From assembly GCF_000145215.1 (NCBI RefSeq), contig NC_014392.1, forward strand, positions 427,501 through 491,500: a stretch of 64,000 nt of DNA. The letters are read 5' to 3'. The stretch is from Caldicellulosiruptor obsidiansis OB47. Lineage in GTDB: Bacteria > Bacillota > Thermoanaerobacteria > Caldicellulosiruptorales > Caldicellulosiruptoraceae. Positions 25,174 to 34,652 of the stretch are shown piece after piece. The position numbers and the translations under genes were made by a program. The notes beneath the pieces were generated by a model. That model searched no databases, was not told where the DNA came from, and saw only the letters and a program-made list of their open reading frames with translations. Position 1 is the stretch's first letter. Each line of letters begins with the position of its first letter.

Positions 25174-27473
25174 AAAAGGTAGAGTTATTATCACCGGCAG
25201 GCGGGTTTGAAGAACTTGTTGCGGCAGTCAAAGCTGGGGCTGACAGCGTGTATGTTGGTGCAAAAGAGTTTTCAGCAAGGGCATATGCAAAGAACTTTTC
25301 AGAAGATGAGCTTAGAAAAGCTATAGATTTTTGCCATGAGCGAGGGAAAAAAATATATCTTGCAATAAACACCCTGATTTACAATGACGAGATGCCAAAA
25401 GCTTTAAAACTTGTAGAATTTGCAAACAAGGAAGGAATTGATGCTGTAATTGTGCAAGATTTAGGTTTGCTCTTTATTATTTTAAAAGAGTTTCCAGGCA
25501 TGCCTGTTCATGCAAGTACACAGATGACAGTTCATAACTGTGCTCAGGTAAAGTTTTTGGAGAACTTAGGAGTAAAAAGAGTTATACTCTCAAGAGAGCT
25601 ATCCATAGATGAGATAAAAAACATAAGACAGCAAAGCAGTATTGAACTTGAGGTTTTTGTGCATGGAGCTTTATGTGTTTCATATTCTGGTCAATGTTTG
25701 TTTTCAAGCATTCTTTTCAAAAGAAGCGGCAACAGAGGGCAGTGTGCTCAAGTTTGCAGGCTTTATTATAAACTTTTAGACAAAGAGAAAAAAGAAATTG
25801 ATGAAGGTTTTCTTCTTTCACCAAAGGACATTTGTCTTTTGGAAAATATTGATACGCTAATAAAAGCAGGAGTTGAATCTTTCAAGATAGAGGGGAGATT
25901 AAAGGACCAGTATTATGTGTATACTGTGACCTCAATATATAGAAAATATATTGATATGTATTACGAGAAAGGCAAAATAACAATTGATAGTGCTGATAGG
26001 CAAAAACTCTTACTTGTTTTTAATAGGGGGAATTTCTGCTCTGGATATTTAGAAAATGCTGGTATAGATAGAATAATCTTTAAATCTGCACCTAATAATA
26101 CAGGTCTTTTTATTGGAAAATTCTATTTTAAGAATGGAAAACTTTTTTTACAGACTTCATATAATCTTTCAAATGGTGATGTAATTTCTTTTAGGAATAA
26201 AAATTTCGAAGAGATTCTTCTTGAAATAAATAACAATATTGCAAAAGAAGACGATAAGATATTTGAAGTAAAAGTTGATTTTGAAAGAAAAAAGAGATTA
26301 AAAGAATTTTCAGAGGGTCAGGTGTTTATTGTAAGAAGCAAAGAACATGAAAAAGAGATAGAAAAAGAGCTGAAGCTGGAAAAAAAGTTTAGGAAGGTTG
26401 ATTTCAAGATATGGATTGAAAAAGGAAAGAGAATAAAAGCTTTAGCTATGAGTGATGGATTTGTGGTAGAAGAAGAAGGAGAAGTTGTTCAGCAGGCAAA
26501 AGAGAAAGAGGTTACATCTGAGGCTGTAATCAGCAGCTTTTCAAAACTTGGTGGGACAGTTTTTGAGATGGGAAATTTTGATGCGCATATTGAAGATGGC
26601 TGTTTTGTGAAAGTTTCAGAATTAAACCGTCTGAGAAAGCTTTTGATTGAAAAGCTTTCTCAAAAGATAATTAGCTCTTACAAGAAAGAGCTAAACCAAG
26701 ATATTGAAATTTCAAGGTATCTTGGAGATTGTTATGTACGGTCATTTGACAGGAACCACCGGTTTTCTTTTATGGTGGATTCTATCTGGCAACTTGAAAA
26801 GCTTAAAAAGTGGTGTGAGTTACGCAATCTTTCAGACTATGAAATTTATGTGCCTTACAATATAATTTTTGATGTTAAGATAGATGACAACATGGTTGTT
26901 TATCTTGACAGGATAACACACGATGAAGATTTGAAAAGGGTTGAGGTTGAGAAGATAAAAGAAAAGGGTATAAAGAAGGTTTTAGTAAGGAACCTTGGAC
27001 AGTATGAGATTTTCAAGCACCACTTTGAAATTTATTTTGATTTTAGCTTGAACACAACAAACTCTGCCTCATTAAGATTTTTAGAGCAACTTAATTGTAA
27101 AAGAATCTGTCTTTCTGTTGAGCTATCTAAAACAAGAATTGCAGAAATCTACACGAGTGCACGAAAAAGTGAAATAGAGATAATTATCTTTGGCAAAATT
27201 CCACTTATGATAAATAGACTCAAATTTTTCGAAAAAGGAGAGTATTTACAGGACCGAAAAGGAGAACTTTTGAAACTTATAAAAACCCAGAGCGAGAAAA
27301 ACGAAATATTAAACCCGGCGTTTTTATATATAGATGATAAAGATGTGATGGCTGATGTGTTGAGATTTGACTTTACAGGCGCAACTAAAAATGAAATGGA
27401 AAAAGCACTGGAAGGATATTTTGATGCAAAAAAGATTTTTCTAAAAATCACAAAGGGGTATTATTTGTCATGA
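25170..27473 (+). CDS. U32-family protein with C-terminal extension (RlhA/TrhP-like)
   Basis: The 767-residue protein begins with the U32 signature (ELLSPAGGFEELVAAVKAGADSVYVG) and contains the family Cys-rich segment FVHGALCVSYSGQCLFS, then GNRGQCAQVCR, near residues 165-195. A middle DUF3656-like segment and a second barrel-like half (about 500-760) follow, as in long Firmicute U32 proteins. E. coli relatives of this size (RlhA) hydroxylate a 23S rRNA cytidine, and TrhP modifies tRNA. Older annotation as a collagenase-like peptidase is not supported by any visible protease site. The start overlaps the upstream stop (ATGA). Confidence 0.88.
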   Translation: MKKVELLSPAGGFEELVAAVKAGADSVYVGAKEFSARAYAKNFSEDELRKAIDFCHERGKKIYLAINTLIYNDEMPKALKLVEFANKEGIDAVIVQDLGLLFIILKEFPGMPVHASTQMTVHNCAQVKFLENLGVKRVILSRELSIDEIKNIRQQSSIELEVFVHGALCVSYSGQCLFSSILFKRSGNRGQCAQVCRLYYKLLDKEKKEIDEGFLLSPKDICLLENIDTLIKAGVESFKIEGRLKDQYYVYTVTSIYRKYIDMYYEKGKITIDSADRQKLLLVFNRGNFCSGYLENAGIDRIIFKSAPNNTGLFIGKFYFKNGKLFLQTSYNLSNGDVISFRNKNFEEILLEINNNIAKEDDKIFEVKVDFERKKRLKEFSEGQVFIVRSKEHEKEIEKELKLEKKFRKVDFKIWIEKGKRIKALAMSDGFVVEEEGEVVQQAKEKEVTSEAVISSFSKLGGTVFEMGNFDAHIEDGCFVKVSELNRLRKLLIEKLSQKIISSYKKELNQDIEISRYLGDCYVRSFDRNHRFSFMVDSIWQLEKLKKWCELRNLSDYEIYVPYNIIFDVKIDDNMVVYLDRITHDEDLKRVEVEKIKEKGIKKVLVRNLGQYEIFKHHFEIYFDFSLNTTNSASLRFLEQLNCKRICLSVELSKTRIAEIYTSARKSEIEIIIFGKIPLMINRLKFFEKGEYLQDRKGELLKLIKTQSEKNEILNPAFLYIDDKDVMADVLRFDFTGATKNEMEKALEGYFDAKKIFLKITKGYYLS

Positions 27474-28585
27474 TGAGGGAGTTTACAAAAAACCGGTTTG
27501 TGGTTGCTATGATTTATGTTATCCTAATTAGCGCATTTATATTTTCATGTGCGTATTTAATCAGGACATTTGACATTTTTATGAGGTTTGTTATAAAGGC
27601 TTTTATTCCGGTTATTATTGGACTTTTCATTGCAGAGGTGTCTGAACCGCTTTTAAAATACCTGGAAAAAAGAAAGGTAAGCAGAACAATCTCTGCAATT
27701 CTTATACTGATTGCTTTGAATTTAATACTTGGTTTTATGCTTGCAGAAGGCATATACATTCTTGTAAATGAGTGTATGAGTTTAGTTTCAAGCCTTCAAA
27801 ACATAGACTATGACAAAATATACCAGATGTTAGATAAGCTCTTTGCAAGTGTAAAAAATATATATTCAGGTCTGCCGGTACCTATTGTGAATTTCATTCA
27901 ATCTGGTGTGAATGAGATTACAAATGTTTTAAATCAGATTGCCACATTGAGTCTAAAAGTTGTGAAGGTTATACCTGCAACTTTAAAAGGTATTACTATA
28001 TGGTTTTTTTCTGTTTTATCAAGCTTTTTCTTTATGCGCGACAGACATAAAATGAGAGCATGGCTGATTCAAAATTTCTCAGCTCAGCTTTACCGAGAAA
28101 TTTCATCAATTGTTTTTAAAGTTATAGATTCTGTTGTAGATTATGCGAAATCTCAGATAATTTTGTCGGCTTTGATGTTTCTCTCAGGACTGATAGGACT
28201 TTCTATAATAAGAGCACCTTACTTTTTGGTAGTAAGCCTCCTTCTGGGCCTTTTGAGCATAATTCCAATTATAGGTTCTGGCATAATATTGCTTCCGTGG
28301 ATAGCTGGCAGTTTTATAGCTGGGGACACTAATTTTGGGATGAAACTTTTGGTTGTTTATCTCATAATCTTAGGTCTTCGCGAATTTGCGTCTATCAAGA
28401 TTGTTGCAAGCCAGGTGGGAATTTCGACCTTTACAACACTTGTCTCTATCTATGCAGGTGTTGAAGTGTTTGGAGCATGGGGATTTGTAATAGGGCCACT
28501 TCTGGTTGTGTTTTTGAAGGCAGTGTATGAGACAGGGGCAATTAAAAAGATAAGAGAAAATCTTTTTATGCCAAAAAAGGAGTGA
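27470..28585 (+). CDS. AI-2E/YtvI-type membrane transporter
   Basis: The 371-residue integral membrane protein of the AI-2 exporter superfamily has two N-terminal helices (about 10-60), a central amphipathic region (about 100-150), then several C-terminal helices. Family motifs include LLGLLSIIPIIGSGIILLPW and the VEVFGAWGFVIGPLLVVF block near the end. In Firmicutes this group includes YtvI, named after sporulation expression. The substrate is unknown. It overlaps the preceding U32 gene by 4 bases and is followed directly by the ferredoxin/ASKHA gene. Confidence 0.88.
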   Translation: MMREFTKNRFVVAMIYVILISAFIFSCAYLIRTFDIFMRFVIKAFIPVIIGLFIAEVSEPLLKYLEKRKVSRTISAILILIALNLILGFMLAEGIYILVNECMSLVSSLQNIDYDKIYQMLDKLFASVKNIYSGLPVPIVNFIQSGVNEITNVLNQIATLSLKVVKVIPATLKGITIWFFSVLSSFFFMRDRHKMRAWLIQNFSAQLYREISSIVFKVIDSVVDYAKSQIILSALMFLSGLIGLSIIRAPYFLVVSLLLGLLSIIPIIGSGIILLPWIAGSFIAGDTNFGMKLLVVYLIILGLREFASIKIVASQVGISTFTTLVSIYAGVEVFGAWGFVIGPLLVVFLKAVYETGAIKKIRENLFMPKKE

Positions 28586-28596
28586 ACTTATATAAA

Positions 28597-30414
28597 ATGC
28601 CTATTGTAAAAGTTTATGCAAAAAATCAGATTGTTGCAGAGATAGAAGTAGAAAAGGGTTCAATTCTTTTGGATGTATTACAGAGAAACTCAGTTGAAAT
28701 TGTGGCAAGCTGTGGGGGAAAGGGCGTATGTGGAAAGTGCAAAGTAACAGTAAAAAAGGGTCAAACTCCTTACATGGATAATTTTACATCAGAAGAGGAG
28801 AAACACTTAAGAAGTGAAGAAATTTCGCGTGGAGTTAGACTTGCATGTTGCCTGAAGGTCTATGAGGATATAGAGATATTTTTAGAAGAATCTTCTGAAA
28901 ATGCGAATATACTTTCACATTTTGTCATGAATGATTTCGGGTATGAAGAAAATATAATTGTAAAAAAAGTGGTTTTACAAAGACCTTCTCTGGATGGTCA
29001 GAAGAGTTTTGATTTAATACTAAAAGAAGCAATTGGAGATAATAAGCTAAAAATTTTGCCAAAAACTTTGCAAAAGCTTGCGAAAATGAAAGACAGTGAA
29101 TTTTATGCGGTGGTATATTCAGAAGAGATTATAGATGTAAAGATTTCATCTTTTGTATTTGGTGTTGCTGTGGATATAGGGACAACCACTGTTGTTTGCT
29201 ATCTTGTTGACTTGATTCAAAAAAAGGTTGTGGATTATTATTCCTTTATAAATCCACAGAGAAAATTTGGTGCTGACGTTATATCAAGGATAGATTTTGC
29301 AAGAGAAAAAGAAGATGGACTTTTTATACTTCAAAATGAGATTATAAATGCATTGAATACAGCAATAAAAGTGCTTGTTGATAGAAATTCTATTTCGACA
29401 GAGGATATTGTTCGAATAGTTATTGTTGGCAATCCAACCATGCTACACCTTCTCTTGGGAGTTGACCCACAGACAATTGCTATTTCACCATTTGTTCCTG
29501 TTTTTACTGAGAGGATTTATGCAAAACCGGCTGACATAGGGCTAAAAATAAATCAAGCAGGAACAGTTGAGGTTTTAAACAGCATCTCAGCATATGTTGG
29601 TGCTGATATAGTTGCGGGAGTACTTTCAACGAAGATGTACAAGAACCCCAGAATTTCTCTTCTTTTAGATCTTGGGACAAACGGTGAGATGGTGCTTGGA
29701 AGCAGCAGTTTTATGCTTGCATGTTCGACTGCAGCAGGACCTGCATTTGAAGGTGTAAACATTTCATGCGGAATGGGTGCAGTTGAAGGTGCAATTGACA
29801 GTGTTAAAATAGAAAATGGCAAAGTGCATTTTACCACAATAGGGGCAAAATGGCCGATTGGAATTTGTGGTTCTGGAATAGTAGATGCTATTGCTTATAT
29901 GCTAAAAGAAGGTATAATAGATGAAACAGGTAAGTTTTGTGATAAAAATGAGACATATAAAGAATATTTGAAGGAGGTAAACGGACAACAGGCATTTTTC
30001 ATAACCGACTCAGTCTATATAACTCAGAAAGATATAAGAGAGATTCAGCTTGCAAAAGCAGCAATCTCAGCCGGGATAAAGACAATGATTCAACATGCCA
30101 ACGTTACAGAAGATGAAATTGAAAATGTATATTTAGCAGGTGGATTTGGTAATTACATAAATCCCCGGTCGGCTGTTGAAATTGGCATAATCCCAAAGAA
30201 ACTACAAGATAAAATAGTGGCTGTTGGAAACAGTGCTGTAGCAGGTGCTGTGCTTGTTCTGTTAAGTAGCAAAGCAGCCATTGAAGCACAAAGTCTGTGT
30301 AAAAATGTAAACTACATTGAACTTTCGAATTCTCAGGATTTTAACCAATTTTTTATTGAAAGTATGATATTTGAGAGTTTCGAACAAGAAGGTGAGCAAA
30401 GTCGAAATGGTTGA
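28597..30414 (+). CDS. 2Fe-2S ferredoxin/ASKHA protein, reductive activator of corrinoid proteins family
   Basis: The 605-residue protein has an N-terminal 2Fe-2S ferredoxin domain (IVASCGGKGVCGKCKV, Cys spacing x5-x2, and a fourth Cys in RLACCLKV). A large C-terminal ASKHA-type ATPase domain follows (FGVAVDIGTTTVVCYLVDL, LLLDLGTNGEMVLG, VYLAGGFGNYINP). Such proteins (RACo, RamA) use ATP to reduce inactive Co(II) corrinoid cofactors to Co(I). No corrinoid protein lies in the window, so the client is unknown. ATG 28597 is preferred; a GTG at 28582 overlaps the AAGGAG site. It is part of the zapA-led gene run. Confidence 0.86.
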   Translation: MPIVKVYAKNQIVAEIEVEKGSILLDVLQRNSVEIVASCGGKGVCGKCKVTVKKGQTPYMDNFTSEEEKHLRSEEISRGVRLACCLKVYEDIEIFLEESSENANILSHFVMNDFGYEENIIVKKVVLQRPSLDGQKSFDLILKEAIGDNKLKILPKTLQKLAKMKDSEFYAVVYSEEIIDVKISSFVFGVAVDIGTTTVVCYLVDLIQKKVVDYYSFINPQRKFGADVISRIDFAREKEDGLFILQNEIINALNTAIKVLVDRNSISTEDIVRIVIVGNPTMLHLLLGVDPQTIAISPFVPVFTERIYAKPADIGLKINQAGTVEVLNSISAYVGADIVAGVLSTKMYKNPRISLLLDLGTNGEMVLGSSSFMLACSTAAGPAFEGVNISCGMGAVEGAIDSVKIENGKVHFTTIGAKWPIGICGSGIVDAIAYMLKEGIIDETGKFCDKNETYKEYLKEVNGQQAFFITDSVYITQKDIREIQLAKAAISAGIKTMIQHANVTEDEIENVYLAGGFGNYINPRSAVEIGIIPKKLQDKIVAVGNSAVAGAVLVLLSSKAAIEAQSLCKNVNYIELSNSQDFNQFFIESMIFESFEQEGEQSRNG

Positions 30415-31105
30415 TGAGGTAAGAGCAAAGGATAAGATTAAACTCTGGATATTTATTTTTATCATAGTGCTTTCAATGTTTGCTCTTGTATACGCAGAAA
30501 AGCAGCATCAGTTGAACCCTAAATATATAAAACAATATATTTCTCATTTTGGTGTATGGGCTCCAGTTGTGTTTTTAATACTCTATTCAATAAAATCATT
30601 TATAATCTTTATTCCTGCAGGAGTATTTATGCTGGCAGCTGGACTTTCGTTTGGTACTATGTTTGGAGCAATAATTCTCATTATTGGGACTATTCTTTCT
30701 TCTACTATTGGTTTTGTGTTTGCAAGGTATTTTGGTAAAGACTATGTACAAAAAAGATTGCAAAACACAAAGTTTTCAGATGTAGGAAAGAAGATAGCAG
30801 AAAAAGGTTTTTTAATCATACTACTTTTGAGGCTTGTGCCAATCCTTCCTTACGATGTAATAAATTATATATGCGGTCTTTCAAAGATAAGGTACAGAGA
30901 CTTTATACTTGCCACATTTATAGGAACAGTGCCTGCATGTTTTTTATATGCTTACCTTGGTGAAAATATCTTAAAGCCATTTTCTAAAGGGTTTTACTTG
31001 AGTTTGTGTTTAGTGATTGTTATATCTCTCACACCAGTTCTTTTTGCAAAGAGTATAAAAGAATTTTTACAGGATGATAAAGAAGAAGATGAGCATAAAA
31101 TTTAA
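30407..31105 (+). CDS. TVP38/TMEM64 (VTT domain) family membrane protein
   Basis: The 232-residue membrane protein has about five helices and the VTT/DedA-like signature FIIFIPAGVFMLAAGLSFG, then IIGTILSSTIGFVFARYFGKD and RLVPILPYDVINYICGLSKI. Bacterial members are membrane proteins of unclear transport role, possibly lipid scramblases by analogy with eukaryotic VTT proteins. ATG 30407 overlaps the previous gene by 8 bases; an in-frame TTG at 30371 lies deep inside that gene and is less likely. Confidence 0.88.
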   Translation: MVDEVRAKDKIKLWIFIFIIVLSMFALVYAEKQHQLNPKYIKQYISHFGVWAPVVFLILYSIKSFIIFIPAGVFMLAAGLSFGTMFGAIILIIGTILSSTIGFVFARYFGKDYVQKRLQNTKFSDVGKKIAEKGFLIILLLRLVPILPYDVINYICGLSKIRYRDFILATFIGTVPACFLYAYLGENILKPFSKGFYLSLCLVIVISLTPVLFAKSIKEFLQDDKEEDEHKI

Positions 31106-31147
31106 TTATGAGAATGAAAAAGTAGGAACAAGGAAAGGATAGAAGGG

Positions 31148-31870
31148 TTGAAAAGTATAAGAGAAAATCTATTTTTGATTTGTATATCACTTTTTACTTT
31201 TGGAATTTTGATAGCATGTTTATTTATAAATCGGTATGTATTCGAAATTGCTGAAATTTTTAATGAGGATACTTATCAAGGTAAGAATCTTGTTGTTATT
31301 GACCCCGGGCACGGTGGGTTTGACCCGGGAGCAGTGATCGGCGATATAAAAGAGTCTGTGATAAACCTTCAGATTGCAAAAAAGCTGAAAGAGTATTTTG
31401 AGATGTTCGGATTTAGAGTGGTTCTTACGCGCTCAACAGAAGATGATTTGAGCGAACACGACAAAAAGTCGCATGACCTGAAAAAAAGAAAAGAGATTGT
31501 GCTTGCAAACAATCCTCAAGTTTTTATTTCCATTCATTTAAACAGCTTTCCTGTGAGCAAGTACTTTGGTGCGCAGGTGTTTTATGACAAATCAAATGAG
31601 GAGGCGAAAAAAGTTGCTTTGTTTGTCCAAAATGAGCTAAGATATATGCCAAATGGGCTTGTAAACAGACGACAGCCAAAACCAATAGATGTGTATATCC
31701 TAAAAAACCTCAAAATTCCTGCTATATTGGTGGAATGTGGTTTTATGTCAAACAAGATGGAGTTATCTTTACTTCAAAGCCAGCAGTATCAGGACTGGCT
31801 TTCATACTCAATATTGAAAGGAGTTTTAAACTATTTAGACCAGAGGGAGGAGAAGGGGAAAAATGGATGA
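31148..31870 (+). CDS. cwlD: N-acetylmuramoyl-L-alanine amidase, CwlD-like
   Basis: The 240-residue protein has an N-terminal membrane segment (about 7-27) and an Amidase_3 catalytic domain. Zinc ligands and the catalytic Glu are in place: VVIDPGHGGFDPGA (His), DIKESVINLQ (Glu), FISIHLNSFP (His), ILVECGFMSN (Glu). Size and anchor match CwlD, which makes muramic-delta-lactam in spore cortex, although vegetative relatives look alike. The start is TTG 31148 after a purine-rich stretch. The end overlaps the next start by 8 bases. Confidence 0.85.
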   Translation: MKSIRENLFLICISLFTFGILIACLFINRYVFEIAEIFNEDTYQGKNLVVIDPGHGGFDPGAVIGDIKESVINLQIAKKLKEYFEMFGFRVVLTRSTEDDLSEHDKKSHDLKKRKEIVLANNPQVFISIHLNSFPVSKYFGAQVFYDKSNEEAKKVALFVQNELRYMPNGLVNRRQPKPIDVYILKNLKIPAILVECGFMSNKMELSLLQSQQYQDWLSYSILKGVLNYLDQREEKGKNG

Positions 31871-33254
31871 GGTAAAAGCGCTGATAGACAAAGAAATTGA
31901 AGATTTAAAAGATGATATAATAAATACTACTGTGCAGCTTATAAAAATCAGGAGCGTTGAGGATATGCCTGCACCTAATATGCCGTTTGGCAAGGCAATA
32001 AACGATGCGCTACTTACGTGTGAAAATCTTTGCAAAAACTTGGGATTTGAAACAAAGAACTATGACGGATATGCGCTTGAGGCAGTATATGGGAATCAGG
32101 ATGAGGATGTGTGCGTGATAGGTCATCTGGATGTTGTACCTGAGGGGGAAGGCTGGAGCGTACCGCCTTATGAAGGTGTTGTAAAGGACGGTAAAATTTT
32201 TGGACGTGGTGCAGTTGATGATAAAGGTCCAACTGTGGCAGCTCTTTATGGCATGTATGTGCTTAAAAAGCTTGCCGAAGAAAAGAAGATTTCTCTTAAA
32301 AGAAAGCTCAGGTTTGTATTTGGTACAAACGAAGAAGGTGGTTCTAAATGTCTGCAGTATTATTTTGAAAGAGCAAAATATCCTACTGTTGGGTTTACTC
32401 CAGATGCCGATTTTCCAGTCATCCAGGGTGAAAAAGGTTTTTTGGTGTTTGAGTTTGCAAAAGATGTGGAAGATACCTTTGAGATTGAGGGTGGACAGCG
32501 ACCTAACATGGTGCCTGACAGGTGCAGGTTCGAAGGTAGTTTTGATGTCCAAAAAGCCAAAGAAATTATTGCCAAAAAAGGACTAAATGATAAGGCAGAG
32601 GTTTTTGAAGAAGCTGGCAAGACAATTATAGTTACAAAGGGAGTATCTGCCCACGGGAGCCTGCCTTTTAAGGGCGAGAATGCCATATCTTATATGTTCG
32701 ATATTTTAGATGAGCTTTGGACAAAAGAGGATGAGTTTAGAAGATTTATTGACTTTTACAATACTCATATTGGATTTGACGTGTTTGGCGAGAAACTCTC
32801 AATTGGATTTGAGGATGAAAAGTCAGGTAAGCTTGTGTTAAATGCCGGGATGATACGCAAAGAAAAAGATAAACTTATCCTTACAATAAATGTTCGATAT
32901 CCAGTTGACACCTCATATGATGAGATAGAAAAGATAGTAAAAGAAGTAGTTCAAAATTACAATATTGAATATCGACTTGTCACAAACGTTCCCCCTCTTT
33001 ATTTTGAAGCTGACCACTTTTTAATCAGAACGTTGCTTGAGGTTTACAGAGAATTTACAAATGACGATACACAGCCGCTTGTGATTGGCGGTGGAACATA
33101 CGCAAGGTGGGCGAAAAATGTTGTTGCTTTTGGTCCAAATATGCCGGGTGATGAAGAGGTTGCACACCAAAAAGATGAATATATCCTTATAGACAGGCTC
33201 ATGCTGTGTAGCAAAATCTATGCAAATGCTATTTACAGACTTGCCAAAGAATAG
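31863..33254 (+). CDS. pepV: M20-family dipeptidase, PepV-like
   Basis: The 463-residue protein has all M20 metal-site blocks: VCVIGHLDVVPEG (His), GAVDDKGPTVAA (bridging Asp), FGTNEEGGSKC (catalytic and ligand Glu), TPDADFPVIQGEKG (Asp) and DEEVAHQKDEY (last His). The EKG after ADFPVI and the lid domain (about 190-360) fit PepV-type Xaa-dipeptidases. It is a cytoplasmic enzyme for peptide use. GGAGGAGAAGGGG precedes ATG 31863. It closes the long gene run, and a strong hairpin follows. Confidence 0.9.
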   Translation: MDEVKALIDKEIEDLKDDIINTTVQLIKIRSVEDMPAPNMPFGKAINDALLTCENLCKNLGFETKNYDGYALEAVYGNQDEDVCVIGHLDVVPEGEGWSVPPYEGVVKDGKIFGRGAVDDKGPTVAALYGMYVLKKLAEEKKISLKRKLRFVFGTNEEGGSKCLQYYFERAKYPTVGFTPDADFPVIQGEKGFLVFEFAKDVEDTFEIEGGQRPNMVPDRCRFEGSFDVQKAKEIIAKKGLNDKAEVFEEAGKTIIVTKGVSAHGSLPFKGENAISYMFDILDELWTKEDEFRRFIDFYNTHIGFDVFGEKLSIGFEDEKSGKLVLNAGMIRKEKDKLILTINVRYPVDTSYDEIEKIVKEVVQNYNIEYRLVTNVPPLYFEADHFLIRTLLEVYREFTNDDTQPLVIGGGTYARWAKNVVAFGPNMPGDEEVAHQKDEYILIDRLMLCSKIYANAIYRLAKE

Positions 33255-33262
33255 TAAAAAGT

Positions 33263-33307
33263 AAAGAGGCTGTAGTCTTGCTATGTGTAAGACTTTTCAG
33301 CCTCTTT
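33263..33307. terminator. Bidirectional terminator between pepV and ytaF
   Basis: AAAGAGGCTG (33263-33272) pairs with CAGCCTCTTT (33298-33307). An inner stem, AGTCTT with AAGACT, extends it. GTCTTTTTT follows on the plus strand. Confidence 0.85.
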
Positions 33308-33314
33308 GTCTTTT

Positions 33315-33959
33315 TTAAAATAGATTGTAAATTCCAAGAAGAATTAGAACAATCCCCGGGATGTAATTGGCAATAAGTGATTTTTTGAAAGTCTTAAAAA
33401 AGTAGGCAAAGACATTTCCTGCAGAGATAGCTATAAATTGAAATACTGGTATGAGAAATATTTGCTCTATATTTGCAAGGTTTGAAAGACCCAATGAGAA
33501 TGAAGCTGAAAGACCATCAAGCGAAAGTGCAAGAGCAACCAGGAATGCTTCTACTGGTTCTATTGAGCCTGAGCTGTCGATGTCGGATAGTACAGGCTCT
33601 TTTATGATTTTTATAGTAAGTCCGAGCGATTTTAAAGACAGGTTAACAAGTGTCTTAGGTAAAGGGCTGCTGTTCTTCTCAAGAAGTGTTCTAATTACGA
33701 ATACTATGCCGATTATTATCATAAAAATGGCGCCCAAGTGTGAAGAAAGTTGAGGTTCAAGGAATTTGCCAAACCATCTTCCCATGAAAAATGAAATTAT
33801 GGTGATACTCATAGATGTGAAAAATATGATTACCTTTGATTTTGTAAGAATTTTAATACCTTTTGTACCAAAAGCGACTCCAAAAAAAAGTGCGTCGATG
33901 TTGAGAGAGAGAGTTATAACAAATATCTGATATATATTCATTGTCTGAAATCTATACAC
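33315..33959 (-). CDS. ytaF: Sporulation membrane protein YtaF (MntP-like)
   Basis: The 214-residue protein has six predicted helices in two repeats, each with the conserved Asp helix of MntP-type proteins (LNIDALFFGVAFGTKGI and LALSLDGLSASFSLGLSN). The loop of about 55 residues between the halves and the motif AFLVALALSLDGLSA match YtaF, a Firmicute sporulation-associated relative of the manganese exporter MntP. A second start Met at residue 7 (33941) fits the family better. It is convergent with pepV. Confidence 0.85.
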   Translation of the reverse strand: MYRFQTMNIYQIFVITLSLNIDALFFGVAFGTKGIKILTKSKVIIFFTSMSITIISFFMGRWFGKFLEPQLSSHLGAIFMIIIGIVFVIRTLLEKNSSPLPKTLVNLSLKSLGLTIKIIKEPVLSDIDSSGSIEPVEAFLVALALSLDGLSASFSLGLSNLANIEQIFLIPVFQFIAISAGNVFAYFFKTFKKSLIANYIPGIVLILLGIYNLF

Positions 33960-34109
33960 TCACCATTTTTTGGTCTTTATTATTATACGACCAAGCAAGT
34001 TATTTTGGTAATAGAGCAAAACGAAATTTTTGCTTTTCGCGTTATAATAAATATAGTAAAATTTTAGGTGTGTGATAAAAAATAAGTAAGAGGGGATTAA
34101 AAGTAAACA

Positions 34110-34652
34110 ATGGATGAGAGAGAATTGGTGGAGAGAGCAAAGAAGGATAAGAAATACTTTGAAAAGTTATATGAGATGTATTTTGACAAAATTTATTCTT
34201 ACATATACTACAGAACGTTCAACCATCCGATTACAGAGGACCTGACTAGCGAGACCTTTATGAAAGTGCTAAGGTCACTTGACAGGTTTGAGTGGAAGGA
34301 AAATGGTTCTTTTTGTGCATGGATATTTCGTATTGCTCAGAATGTTGTAAATGACTATTACAGAGCTAAAAAAGAATTTATTGGTATTGAAAAAATATCT
34401 GGTAGTTCAGTGCTAAGAAATCCGGAAGATGAGTTTTTAGATAAAGTAGAGAAAGATATGATAAAAAGTGCGCTTAAAAAACTTACAAAAGACCAGCAGG
34501 AAGTTGTGATTTTGCGGTATGGTGCAAACATGAAGTTTAACGAAATTGCAAAGATAAAAAACAAATCGGATGTGGCTGTAAGAGCCTTATTTTTCAGAGC
34601 AATGCATTCGCTCAAAGAAATGCTTTTAAAAGAGGTGCATGAAAGTGAATGA
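34110..34652 (+). CDS. RNA polymerase sigma factor, ECF-type
   Basis: The 180-residue protein has sigma-70 region 2 (YEMYFDKIYSYIYYRTFN, then AWIFRIAQNVVNDYYRAK) and region 4 (LTKDQQEVVILRYGANMKFNEIAKI with AVRALFFRAMHSLKEML). No region 3 lies between, as in ECF factors. GAGGGG precedes the start. Its end overlaps the next gene, which encodes a single-pass membrane protein, the usual place for an anti-sigma factor. Confidence 0.9.
   Translation: MDERELVERAKKDKKYFEKLYEMYFDKIYSYIYYRTFNHPITEDLTSETFMKVLRSLDRFEWKENGSFCAWIFRIAQNVVNDYYRAKKEFIGIEKISGSSVLRNPEDEFLDKVEKDMIKSALKKLTKDQQEVVILRYGANMKFNEIAKIKNKSDVAVRALFFRAMHSLKEMLLKEVHESE

Noticed and set aside
32010-32552. Minus-strand 180-codon frame inside pepV
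   Set aside because: The plus-strand gene has a complete set of M20 metal-site motifs; the opposite frame is a shadow without a ribosome site.
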